Assembly (NCBI GenBank): GCA_036986275.1
Contig: BTRG01000001.1
Location: 1 to 64,000 of the forward strand
Direction of reading: 5' to 3'
Source of the DNA: BTRG01 sp036986275
Lineage (GTDB): Bacteria; Pseudomonadota; Gammaproteobacteria; Acidiferrobacterales; SZUA-150
Length of the DNA stretch: 64,000 nucleotides
The notes under the pieces were generated by a model. That model was not told the DNA's origin and searched no databases. It saw nothing but the letters and a program-made list of their open reading frames with translations. A program made the position numbers and the translations under genes. This document shows positions 33,459 to 42,186 of the stretch, piece after piece (within the stretch, counting starts at the first letter, position 1; every line of letters starts with the position of its first letter).

Positions 33459-35756
33459 ATGCCTAAACATTTAATTGTCGTTGAATCACCCGCCAAGGCC
33501 AAGACCATGACCAAGTATTTGGGCAAGGATTTTACGGCCCTGGCGTCCTATGGGCATGTGCGCGATTTGATTCCCAAGCAAGGTGCGGTGGAAACCGAGG
33601 CCGACTTCAATATGAAGTACGGGCTCATAGAAAAAAATGCCAAGCATGTAGAAGCCATCGTCAAGGCCATGAAAAGGGCTGATGCCCTGTATCTTGCAAC
33701 AGACCCGGATCGGGAAGGCGAGGCGATTTCCTGGCATTTGCAGCAGATATTGCAGGACAGGGGCGTACTGGACCATAAGCCGGTGCACAGGGTTGAGTTT
33801 CACGAGATCACCAAGAAAGCGATAAAAAATGCCATTGAACACCCCCGGGAGCTGTCCAATAACCTGGTGGATGCCCAGCAAGCTCGCCGTGCACTGGACT
33901 ATCTCGTCGGCTTTAACCTCTCGCCTTTATTATGGAAAAAAGTACGCCGGGGTTTATCGGCCGGGCGTGTACAAAGCCCGGCCTTACGCATGATAGTCGA
34001 GCGTGAGCAAGAGATAGAGCGTTTTGTGGCAAAAGAATACTGGACCATAGAGTCTGATGTATCGGCAGAGAAAAAGAATTTCAAGGCCAGATTGACACAC
34101 TTTGAGTCGGAAAAGCTTGAGCAATTCTCCATTACTAATGATGGGCGTGCGACGGAAGTTGAGCAGGCCTTGCTTGAGAAGGCACAAGGCAAACTCAAGG
34201 TTATCAAGGTCGAAAAGAAACAACGTAAACGCAATCCGGCGCCACCCTTTACCACTTCAACCTTGCAGCAGGAGGCATCACGCAAGCTTGGGTTTACTGC
34301 CCAGCGCACCATGCGCGCGGCTCAGCAACTGTATGAAGGTGTTGAGATCGAAGGCGAAACGGTTGGCCTGATTACCTATATGCGTACCGATTCCGTGAAT
34401 CTTGCGGCTGAGGCAGTGGAAGAGATGCGCGAGTTGATAACGCAGCGCTATGGTTCCGAGAACCTGCCGCAAGAGTTTCAAGTCTATAAGAGCAAATCCA
34501 AGAATGCCCAGGAGGCCCACGAGGCTATACGCCCGACGGCTTCGGCGCGCACTCCCGAGGATATGAAGAAATTGCTTACAGCTGAGCAATTCAAATTGTA
34601 TGGTCTCATCTGGAAACGCACCGTCGCCTGTCAGATGGTCCATGCCACTTTGGATACCATGGCCATTGATCTCGAGGCCGGCAGCGGCAATATCTTCCGG
34701 GCGACCGGTTCCACTGTGGTCAAACCAGGTTTTATGGCGGTATACGAAGAAGGTAAAGATGATGCCAAGACAGACGAAGAAGACGCATCCCTGTTGCCAC
34801 CGATTAAGGAAGGTGAGTCGATTGAGTTGAAAGCGATACGCAAAGAGCAGCATTTTACAGAGCCACCACCACGCTATACGGAAGCGAGTCTCGTAAAGAC
34901 CCTGGAGGCGTATGGCATAGGACGTCCTTCCACTTACGCCAGTATTATTTCCACATTGCAACAACGAGAATATGTGTTACTGGAGAAGCGCCGCTTTGAG
35001 CCCACTGATGTCGGCCGAGTCGTGAACAAGTTTCTGTCGCAGCATTTTGAAAAGTATGTGGATTACGATTTTACGGCAAATTTGGAAGATCAACTGGATG
35101 CCGTGTCACGCGGCGAAAAAGAATGGAAACCTTTATTGAAGGATTTCTGGGTCGAATTCAAACGGCAGGTGGATTCCAAGGAGGATGTTGAGCGTCCGGG
35201 TGTGGAATTGCTGGATGAGGACTGTCCCAAGTGCGGCAAGAAGGTAGCCAAACGCCTGGGCAGAAATGGCTATTTTGTTGGCTGTACCGGTTACCCGGAA
35301 TGTGATTATACGCGCAATGTGGATGATGCCCCGGGCTCTACCAACGAGCCCGAAGTGGTTGAAGGACGCAAGTGTCCTGAGTGTGAGTCGGATCTGGTTA
35401 TCAAGCGTGGCCGTTACGGTAAGTTTATTGGTTGCAGTAATTACCCCAATTGTCGCCATATGGAACCGCTGGAGCCACCGGAAGATACCGGCGTGCCCTG
35501 CCCCGAGTGTCGCCAGGGCAATATGCTCAAACGCAAGTCACGTTATGGCAAGGTCTTTTTTTCCTGCGCCCGTTATCCGGATTGCAAGTATGCCGTCTGG
35601 AACCGACCGTTGAATGAACCATGTCCTGATTGCGGTCATCCCATGCTGACGATAAAGACCACCAAGCGCCGGGGTACGGAAAAAGTCTGCCCGCAAAAGG
35701 AATGCAAATACGCTATTCCCTATGAGGATTACGAAGAGGAAGCGGAAGAATCCTGA
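33459..35756 (+). CDS. topA: DNA topoisomerase I
   Basis: About 765 residues, a type IA topoisomerase that relaxes negative supercoils. The Toprim domain starts HLIVVESPAKAKT and contains DPDREGEAI; the catalytic tyrosine is in GLITYMRTDS. The C-terminus has four zinc-ribbon repeats (CPKCG, CPECE, CPECR, CPDCG with their second Cys pairs). The ATG at 33459 gives the standard N-terminus; the frame is open 42 bases further upstream. Confidence 0.98.
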   Translation: MPKHLIVVESPAKAKTMTKYLGKDFTALASYGHVRDLIPKQGAVETEADFNMKYGLIEKNAKHVEAIVKAMKRADALYLATDPDREGEAISWHLQQILQDRGVLDHKPVHRVEFHEITKKAIKNAIEHPRELSNNLVDAQQARRALDYLVGFNLSPLLWKKVRRGLSAGRVQSPALRMIVEREQEIERFVAKEYWTIESDVSAEKKNFKARLTHFESEKLEQFSITNDGRATEVEQALLEKAQGKLKVIKVEKKQRKRNPAPPFTTSTLQQEASRKLGFTAQRTMRAAQQLYEGVEIEGETVGLITYMRTDSVNLAAEAVEEMRELITQRYGSENLPQEFQVYKSKSKNAQEAHEAIRPTASARTPEDMKKLLTAEQFKLYGLIWKRTVACQMVHATLDTMAIDLEAGSGNIFRATGSTVVKPGFMAVYEEGKDDAKTDEEDASLLPPIKEGESIELKAIRKEQHFTEPPPRYTEASLVKTLEAYGIGRPSTYASIISTLQQREYVLLEKRRFEPTDVGRVVNKFLSQHFEKYVDYDFTANLEDQLDAVSRGEKEWKPLLKDFWVEFKRQVDSKEDVERPGVELLDEDCPKCGKKVAKRLGRNGYFVGCTGYPECDYTRNVDDAPGSTNEPEVVEGRKCPECESDLVIKRGRYGKFIGCSNYPNCRHMEPLEPPEDTGVPCPECRQGNMLKRKSRYGKVFFSCARYPDCKYAVWNRPLNEPCPDCGHPMLTIKTTKRRGTEKVCPQKECKYAIPYEDYEEEAEES

Positions 35757-35797
35757 TATTCCGCAACGGCGCATCTGTATTGACTCGTGGGTTCAAT

Positions 35798-36979
35798 ATG
35801 ATAACGAATAATATTGCCTCTCAGTTTCATACCGGCCACCGTGTCCTGCCGCACTTTATTAAGAAGGGCCCGCACAAACAATTATTTGTGGTCCTGGCCG
35901 TAATAATATTGAGCACGGCCTGTGTTCATCTGGTAGAACAAAAGCCCGGTCTGGGCGCGGTCATCGCCTGGAGTGAAATCAATGGTTGGGCCGAAGACGA
36001 TCATGCCCAGGCCTGGCCCGGCCTGCGGCACAATTGTTCGCGGGCCGCGCTGAGTGCTGTCTGGCAAGAGCTGTGTACAGAGATAGCGCTGATATCTGAG
36101 CCGGATAATGACATTGCCCGGGCCTTCTTCGAGACACATTTTGTCGCTCGTGAACTGCTGGCGGAGAATGGCGATGAGGGTTTAATTACCGGTTATTATG
36201 AACCGTTGCTAAAAGGCAGCCTGACCAGACAAGACAACTTCCGTTACCCGATTTACCGGCGCCCGCCGGATTTGATCAAGGTCAACCTTGGTGAATTATA
36301 CCCTGAGCTGAATGGGCAACCGGTTCGTGGTCGCCTCGTCAATAATGAAATCGTGCCCTATTTCAGCAGAAAGGATATCGATAACGGCAGGGCGCGCCTG
36401 GGCGGCCTGGAAATTGCCTGGGTGGACAATGCAATTGATGTGTTCTTTCTTCATATACAGGGTTCGGGACGCATACGGCTTGAAGATGGTCGAGAGATTG
36501 TTGTTGGTTATGCCGATCAGAATGGTCATCCCTATGAGTCTATAGGTGGGAGCCTCATCCGGCGCGGGGCCATGGAACCGGAACAGGTCAGCATGGACAG
36601 CATTAAGGACTGGCTGCAACAGAATCCGGTTGATGCCAGTGACGTATTGTATGGCAATTCCAGTTATATATTTTTTGAGCAACGGGATGCAGCAAAACCC
36701 GGGCCAATAGGATCGTATAATGTGCCGTTGACGGCGGAACGAAGTATTGCGGTGGACAGGCGTTATATCGAGCTTGGCTCCCCGGTGTGGCTGGATACCA
36801 CCTTGCCAATAGAGAATACGCCTTATCGCCGCCTGATGCTTGCCCAGGACACAGGCGGTGCTATCAAAGGTGTTGTCAGAGCCGACGTGTTCTTCGGGCG
36901 CGGACAGTTGGCGCGTGAGCGTGCCGGCATGATGAAACAGCCTGGCCGCCTTTATGTGCTCGTGCCGGCAGCCAGGTAA
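35798..36979 (+). CDS. mltA: membrane-bound lytic murein transglycosylase A
   Basis: About 393 residues of MltA, which cleaves peptidoglycan glycan strands to 1,6-anhydro products at the outer membrane. A hydrophobic segment ends in the lipobox STAC, so it is probably a lipoprotein. GYYEPLLKGS and FLHIQGSGRI lie in the MltA domain, and LAQDTGGAIKG is the 3D domain with the catalytic aspartate. The signal peptide has an unusually long polar N-terminal part; a later start is possible. Confidence 0.94.
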   Translation: MITNNIASQFHTGHRVLPHFIKKGPHKQLFVVLAVIILSTACVHLVEQKPGLGAVIAWSEINGWAEDDHAQAWPGLRHNCSRAALSAVWQELCTEIALISEPDNDIARAFFETHFVARELLAENGDEGLITGYYEPLLKGSLTRQDNFRYPIYRRPPDLIKVNLGELYPELNGQPVRGRLVNNEIVPYFSRKDIDNGRARLGGLEIAWVDNAIDVFFLHIQGSGRIRLEDGREIVVGYADQNGHPYESIGGSLIRRGAMEPEQVSMDSIKDWLQQNPVDASDVLYGNSSYIFFEQRDAAKPGPIGSYNVPLTAERSIAVDRRYIELGSPVWLDTTLPIENTPYRRLMLAQDTGGAIKGVVRADVFFGRGQLARERAGMMKQPGRLYVLVPAAR

Positions 36980-37038
36980 TGCCGGTAATCAATATACGGG
37001 TCTGCAGTAGCCATGAGTACAGTCATAGGCCATTTGTG

Positions 37039-37467
37039 ATGCAGCTTAAAATATTATCGTTGGGTTTTTATTTGCTATTAGCCCTTGCCGCCTGTACGGA
37101 AAAACAGGATATACAAAGTGGCGCTTTGGCCATTACCCGCGCCCTGGTGGAGCCGCAAGCCGTAAGTAAGGCATCTGCCTGGTGGGAGCCAGAACGCTAT
37201 GCGGAGCCGTCTGCCTTTATCAAAGATATGCAACAAGTCAACGTCTATACCTATCTCAAGGCCCGCCGCCGCCAGGGCGCAGACATGCGATACAAGGTGG
37301 CTGCAGTCACACAGGAATCGAAGACTGCGTTCAGGGCAGAAGTATTTATAGATATCGTCAGCCATGACCAGACTGCGAAGTCAGATCGTTACCGGGTAAG
37401 TCTGGGCTTCAAAGCAGAGGAGCCGGATATCTGGAAGCTAAACTCGCTCAGTATAGACAAGGAGTAG
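37039..37467 (+). CDS. hypothetical lipoprotein
   Basis: About 142 residues starting MQLKILSLGFYLLLALAACTE, a typical lipoprotein signal with lipobox LAAC. The mature part is a small soluble domain that may be an NTF2-like fold (helical start, then RYKVAAVTQESKTAFRAEVFID and YRVSLGFKAEEPDIWKLNSL), but I am not sure. It lies between mltA and a small membrane protein in the same direction. Confidence 0.7.
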   Translation: MQLKILSLGFYLLLALAACTEKQDIQSGALAITRALVEPQAVSKASAWWEPERYAEPSAFIKDMQQVNVYTYLKARRRQGADMRYKVAAVTQESKTAFRAEVFIDIVSHDQTAKSDRYRVSLGFKAEEPDIWKLNSLSIDKE

Positions 37468-37470
37468 GAC

Positions 37471-37983
37471 GTGTACTATCTGAAACTTTTTCTCGATATA
37501 TGCCTGTGGCGCGCCAAACCCCAGGATGTGCCGACATCCATTACCCTGTTGGCGTTGGCGCTTTTTATCAATCTGGTTCTCAGCGTGCTGAGTTTACTGG
37601 GCAAGCTGGAAATGGGTGCTGCGTTAAAAGTGGCTGTGGCCGACCTGGTGCTTTTGGTGGCGTTGGTGCACACAGCACTCTTGTTGCGCAACAAGGGAGT
37701 ACGTAGCCAGCAAACCTTATCGGCCCTGGCCGGGATCGGGGTGTTTTTCCTGTTGTTGAGCTGGATAGCAGATTTCGCATTCTCTGGCATTACCAATAAT
37801 ACTGGAGCCATTTTACAGTTTGTAATTCTGGGTTGGTATCTATTTATCTTCGCAAACATAGTCAAGCAGGCAATGGAGTTCCCGTTACCCATCGGCATAG
37901 CCTTCGCGGTATTTTATCTTTTGCTTTCCATGGGTCTATCCGGCGCCCTGGCCCCGGAGCTGATATCCGAGGCCAGGGGCTGA
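37471..37983 (+). CDS. four-helix membrane protein
   Basis: A 170-residue protein with four or five membrane helices and few charged residues. It begins MYYLKLFLDICLWRAKPQDVP. I do not recognise a named family. It starts three bases after the lipoprotein gene and its TGA overlaps the ATG of mpl by one base, so it is translationally coupled to the murein-recycling ligase and may belong to envelope maintenance. Confidence 0.75.
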   Translation: MYYLKLFLDICLWRAKPQDVPTSITLLALALFINLVLSVLSLLGKLEMGAALKVAVADLVLLVALVHTALLLRNKGVRSQQTLSALAGIGVFFLLLSWIADFAFSGITNNTGAILQFVILGWYLFIFANIVKQAMEFPLPIGIAFAVFYLLLSMGLSGALAPELISEARG

Positions 37984-39350
37984 TGCATATTCATATAATA
38001 GGTATATGTGGCACCTTCATGGGCGGCCTGGCCATACTGGCCAAGGAGCTGGGTCATACCGTGAGCGGTTCAGATATCGCTGTCTATCCGCCCATGAGTG
38101 TGCAATTGCAAGAGCAAGGCATCAGGCTTATGGAAGGCTTCTCTGCCGACAATCTTGAGCCCCGACCCGACCTCGTAATCATTGGTAATGCCTTGTCACG
38201 CGGAAACCCGGAAGTCGAGGCGGTGTTGAATCGAGGCCTGTCCTATACCTCAGGCGCGCAGTGGCTGGGCGAGAACGTGCTCTATAAGGACAGGTATGTC
38301 CTGGCTGTGGCCGGCACCCATGGTAAGACCACGACGGCCAGTATATTGGCCTGGATACTGGAGGCGGCGGGGTACAAACCGGGTTTCCTGATCGGCGGTC
38401 TGCCGGGGAATTTTGGGGTCTCCGCCAAGCTGGGCGCCTCCTCATTTTTTGTGATTGAAGCCGATGAATATGACACCGCCTTCTTTGATAAGCGCCCGAA
38501 GTTTATCCACTATCGCCCACGTACGTTGGTGCTGAATAATCTTGAGTTTGATCATGCGGATATCTTTGCTGATATCGGCGCTATCAAACTACAATTCCAC
38601 TACTTGTTACGCACGGTTCCGCAACAGGGTCAGGTTATCATTAATGCCGACGAACCGGAATTAAAAGATGTTCTCGATCAGGGTTGCTGGAGTCAGACAC
38701 AGTTTTTTAATCAGCAAGCGGGTTGGCAGGCCAGGTCCCTGGCCGAGGATGGCAGCAGGTTTGAGGTATTGTTGGGTGGTCAGGCCCAGGGGGCAGTATG
38801 TTGGGGTATGGTTGGACGGCATAATGTATCCAATGCACTGGCTGCCATGGCAGCCGCTGCCCATGCCGGTGTGACAGCGGAAACCGCTATTGCTGCCTTA
38901 TCATCGTTTGCGGGGATAAAGAGACGGCTGGAATTGCGAGGCACGGTGAATGATATCGCGGTGTATGATGACTTCGCCCATCATCCTACGTCGATACGGG
39001 AGACCTTGGCGGCCATGCGGGTGCGGGCAGGGGATCAACGCATCGTCGCCGTGATGGAGCCACGTTCCAATACCATGCGCCAGGGTGTACATAAGAAGAC
39101 GTTGGCGCCGGCCTTATCCATAGCGGATAAGGTGATTATGGTTGCTGATCCCGATATGACCTGGTCACCGCAAGAAGTCATTGATGCATTGGGTGCCAAG
39201 GCTAAACTGGTCAACAATGTCGATGAGGCCCTGACGCAGCTGATGGGTTTGCTGGAACCCAATGATACTGTCGTGGTGATGAGTAACGGTGGCTTCGGTA
39301 ATATACATGAACGTTTGTTGCGGCGCCTGGGCGAGCAAGTGCCTGCCTAG
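37983..39350 (+). CDS. mpl: UDP-MurNAc:L-Ala-gamma-D-Glu-meso-Dap ligase (Mpl)
   Basis: A 455-residue Mur ligase that attaches recycled tripeptide to UDP-MurNAc. It starts MHIHIIGICGTFMGGLA, the Mpl-specific N-terminus, and has the P-loop AGTHGKTTT and HHPTSIRETLAAMR. It overlaps the preceding gene by one base. With mltA close by, the region handles peptidoglycan turnover. Confidence 0.96.
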   Translation: MHIHIIGICGTFMGGLAILAKELGHTVSGSDIAVYPPMSVQLQEQGIRLMEGFSADNLEPRPDLVIIGNALSRGNPEVEAVLNRGLSYTSGAQWLGENVLYKDRYVLAVAGTHGKTTTASILAWILEAAGYKPGFLIGGLPGNFGVSAKLGASSFFVIEADEYDTAFFDKRPKFIHYRPRTLVLNNLEFDHADIFADIGAIKLQFHYLLRTVPQQGQVIINADEPELKDVLDQGCWSQTQFFNQQAGWQARSLAEDGSRFEVLLGGQAQGAVCWGMVGRHNVSNALAAMAAAAHAGVTAETAIAALSSFAGIKRRLELRGTVNDIAVYDDFAHHPTSIRETLAAMRVRAGDQRIVAVMEPRSNTMRQGVHKKTLAPALSIADKVIMVADPDMTWSPQEVIDALGAKAKLVNNVDEALTQLMGLLEPNDTVVVMSNGGFGNIHERLLRRLGEQVPA

Positions 39351-39513
39351 GGATGTTGAACTCACTTGCTCGAGTGGGTACTAACTGGATGTTGAAAAAG
39401 TCCTTTCGTGGCCTTCTTGACTCGCAAAGCAAAAGCGTGGTTTTTTACTTTGTTTCATTTTTTACTAATCCATCCTTTAATAGGGATGAGTGCTTTGTAG
39501 ACTGGAGAGTGCA

Positions 39514-40137
39514 ATGAGCAGTGTTCGAACATGGTTTTTACTGATAGGTATAATGTTCCCTGTATTGAGTATGGGGGGATATGAAGAGGGCGTACACTTT
39601 ATCGAGATCCCCTTCAGTGAGTCTCCGGAAACCGGTAACAAAGTAGAGGTGCGTGAGTTCTTCTGGTACGGCTGCCCATATTGTTACAGTCTGGAGCCTG
39701 TTTTGGAGCGCTGGCTCAAGAACAAACCCAAGGCAGTCACGTTCGTACGCACCCCGGCTTTCATGCCCAGACGCATAAATCATGGCAAGGCCTACTATGC
39801 GTTTGAGGCGCTGGGTAAGTTGAACACCATGCACGGCAAGTTTTTTTCCGCGGTCCAGTCCGATGCCAATCGACTGGAAAAGGTGGCGCGCATCGTGGCT
39901 TTTGTGGAAAAGAATGGTATCGACAGCAAGGCCTTTAACAAGGCCTACAATTCATTCGATGTGGACCGCAAAGTCAAACTGGCCACACAATTAGCCCAGA
40001 AATATGGCATAAATTCCGTGCCTACCATGGTTATCGACGGGCGCTATTTGACCAACGGCAGCATGGCGGGTGGACATGAGGGTCTTTTGAAGGTGGTGAA
40101 CTATCTGGTTAAACGTGTAGCCGCGGAAAAGAAGTAG
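39514..40137 (+). CDS. dsbA: DsbA-type thiol:disulfide interchange protein
   Basis: A 207-residue periplasmic thioredoxin-fold oxidase. A short signal peptide (FLLIGIMFPVLS) is followed by the thioredoxin strand EFFWYGCPYCYSLEP; the active site is CPYC rather than the usual CPHC, which may alter its redox potential. The cis-proline loop is SVPTMVIDGRY. GGAGA before the ATG at 39514 decides the start. The symbol is given for the family; DsbA-like is safest. Confidence 0.9.
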   Translation: MSSVRTWFLLIGIMFPVLSMGGYEEGVHFIEIPFSESPETGNKVEVREFFWYGCPYCYSLEPVLERWLKNKPKAVTFVRTPAFMPRRINHGKAYYAFEALGKLNTMHGKFFSAVQSDANRLEKVARIVAFVEKNGIDSKAFNKAYNSFDVDRKVKLATQLAQKYGINSVPTMVIDGRYLTNGSMAGGHEGLLKVVNYLVKRVAAEKK

Positions 40138-40254
40138 CTCCGCGGTGTGACAATTGTTTTCGTAAGAAACAGGCCAACCCAGGGCAATTCAGTTATATAT
40201 ACAGGGTATTGTAATGTTAGCTGGCAGATTGGCCGTATTACTGGGAAGTGATCA

Positions 40255-41886
40255 ATGAAAGCCGCCATACTTTTTGTGAAATGCCTGGAGCAGGAAGACG
40301 TGGAATACATCTTCGGTATTCCCGGCGAAGAAAATCTGGACGTCATGGATGCGCTGCTGGACTCACCTGTCCGATTCATCACCACGCGGCATGAACAGGG
40401 TGCGGCCTTTATGGCCGACGTCTACGGCCGACTCACGGGCAAGGCCGGTGTTTGTCTGTCTACCCTGGGTCCCGGCGCCACCAATCTTGTTACCGGTGTC
40501 GCCGATGCCAATATGGACAACGCCCCGGTTATCGCTATTGCTGGTCAGGCCGCGACGACCCGCTTGCATAAAGAGTCCCATCAAGTCCTGGATCTGGTTA
40601 ATATGTTCAGGCCGCTCACCAAGTATGCCGCCCAGATATTGGAGCCTGAAATTATTCCCGAGGTTGTGCGCAAGGCCTTCAAGCTGGCGCAGGTGGAAAA
40701 GCCCGGCGCGTGTTTCATAGATTTTCCAGAAAATATCGCCGAGATGGACACCAGCGCGGAGCCCCTGCATGTGCAGTCTGCCATGCTGCCCAGCCCGACC
40801 TCCGATCGTATTGAATATGCGGCCGAGATTATTTCCAGGGCCAAGTTTCCTTTGATCATGGCCGGCAACGGTGTCATTCGCGCCCGTGCCTGCGAGGCAT
40901 TGGTGGCGTTTGCGGAGAAAATGAATATCGCCGTGGCCACGACCTTCATGGCCAAGGGCGCCATCCCTGGTTCGCATGACCTGAGTCTGGGCACGGTAGG
41001 TCTGCAATCGCATGATTACGTGTCCTGTGGCTTTGACAGGGCCGATGTCATTATTTGTGTGGGCTATGACATCGTCGAATACCACCCTTACCTGTGGCAC
41101 AAGACCAAAGATAGAAAAATTATTCATATTGATACGCGTCCCGCGGAAGTCGACGCCCACTACATTGTCGCCGCCGGTGTCATAGGGGACATTGGTGAAT
41201 CCATGCGCGCCTTATCCGCCATGGCCCAGCGTCATGATGGCAATGATTATGATGGTCTGCATGATGTCATTATGAAGGAGCTCAACTGGCATGCCGATGG
41301 TAATGATTGCCCGCTTAAGCCCCAGCGTATCATGCTTGACCTACGAGAGGCGTTGGACAGTAAGGATATTGTTATTAGTGACGTGGGTGCACACAAGATG
41401 TGGATCGCGCGCATGTATCAGGCGGAAGAACCCAACACCTGTATCATTTCAAATGGTTTTGCCAGCATGGGGATAGCGGTGCCGGGTGCTATTGCCGCGC
41501 GCTTGGCCAGGCCTGAAAGCAAGGCCGTGGCCGTTACCGGTGATGCCGGTTTTTTAATGAATTCGCAAGAGATTGAAACCGCCATACGGCTGGGCATATC
41601 CATCGTGATACTCATATGGACGGACAGCGCCTATGGACTGATTGAATGGAAACAACGTGTCCAGTTTAATCGCACTTCCGGTATTGATTTCAAGAATCCC
41701 GATTTTGTGAAATATGCCGAAGCCTTTGGCGCCAGGGGCTATCGCATAGAAAAGGCGGATGAGCTATTGCCAACACTCAAGAAGGCGCTGGCCGATACTA
41801 CCGTGAGTATTATCGATTGCCCGGTGGACTACAGCGAGAACTTGAAGCTCACGGAAAAACTGGGCGAGAAGATTTGCCCGATCTAG
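40255..41886 (+). CDS. alsS: acetolactate synthase, large catalytic subunit type
   Basis: A 543-residue thiamine diphosphate enzyme. The catalytic glutamate is in RHEQGAAFMADVYGR, and the ThDP-Mg motif is GDAGFLMNSQEIETAIRLG. It condenses two pyruvates to acetolactate. No small regulatory subunit (ilvN/ilvH) and no alsD follow, and the sequence looks like the catabolic AlsS type, so it may serve acetoin or branched-chain pathways. Other ThDP enzymes of similar length are possible. Confidence 0.85.
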   Translation: MKAAILFVKCLEQEDVEYIFGIPGEENLDVMDALLDSPVRFITTRHEQGAAFMADVYGRLTGKAGVCLSTLGPGATNLVTGVADANMDNAPVIAIAGQAATTRLHKESHQVLDLVNMFRPLTKYAAQILEPEIIPEVVRKAFKLAQVEKPGACFIDFPENIAEMDTSAEPLHVQSAMLPSPTSDRIEYAAEIISRAKFPLIMAGNGVIRARACEALVAFAEKMNIAVATTFMAKGAIPGSHDLSLGTVGLQSHDYVSCGFDRADVIICVGYDIVEYHPYLWHKTKDRKIIHIDTRPAEVDAHYIVAAGVIGDIGESMRALSAMAQRHDGNDYDGLHDVIMKELNWHADGNDCPLKPQRIMLDLREALDSKDIVISDVGAHKMWIARMYQAEEPNTCIISNGFASMGIAVPGAIAARLARPESKAVAVTGDAGFLMNSQEIETAIRLGISIVILIWTDSAYGLIEWKQRVQFNRTSGIDFKNPDFVKYAEAFGARGYRIEKADELLPTLKKALADTTVSIIDCPVDYSENLKLTEKLGEKICPI

Positions 41887-41919
41887 TTAGCCAAATAGTT
41901 AATAGCGCCCGGCGTCGGA

Positions 41920-42170
41920 TGAAAGCGCGCGCAAGAAGTACTGGCGAAAGGGGTCATGGTCGTTGCCCCGACCGGCTGATGATGGACATGAATCCGGCCG
42001 GCCAAACCATGCCGGGTTATTCGCTAGCGGAAATCACCGGGCAACCGACGGAGATGCTCCATGCGCACTATGTTGAGTTTGGCGACAGGATTCGTACGGC
42101 CTTCAACCAGGGCGAGGCTGTCCAGATTGAGAGTTATTGTTATTGTTTTCAAACTTTTGCGCTTAATTAG
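41920..42170 (+). pseudogene. broken PAS fragment duplicated from the downstream kinase
   Basis: DMNPAGQTMPGYSLAEITGQ followed by VEFGDRIRTAFNQGEAV copies the first PAS domain of the next gene (NMNPAAQAMLGYSQVEIAGQ, VEFGSRIKAAFDKGEVA). A frameshift near 41960-41980 separates the upstream match (GVMVVAPTG in another frame) from the rest, and the copy stops after about 75 residues. It has diverged, so the duplication is not recent. It is not expected to make a working protein. Confidence 0.7.
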
Positions 42171-42186
42171 ATATTCCTAATCGAAT

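Noticed and set aside
40363..41160. 265-residue minus-strand frame
   Set aside because: Antisense shadow of the acetolactate synthase gene, with no domain and no start signal.
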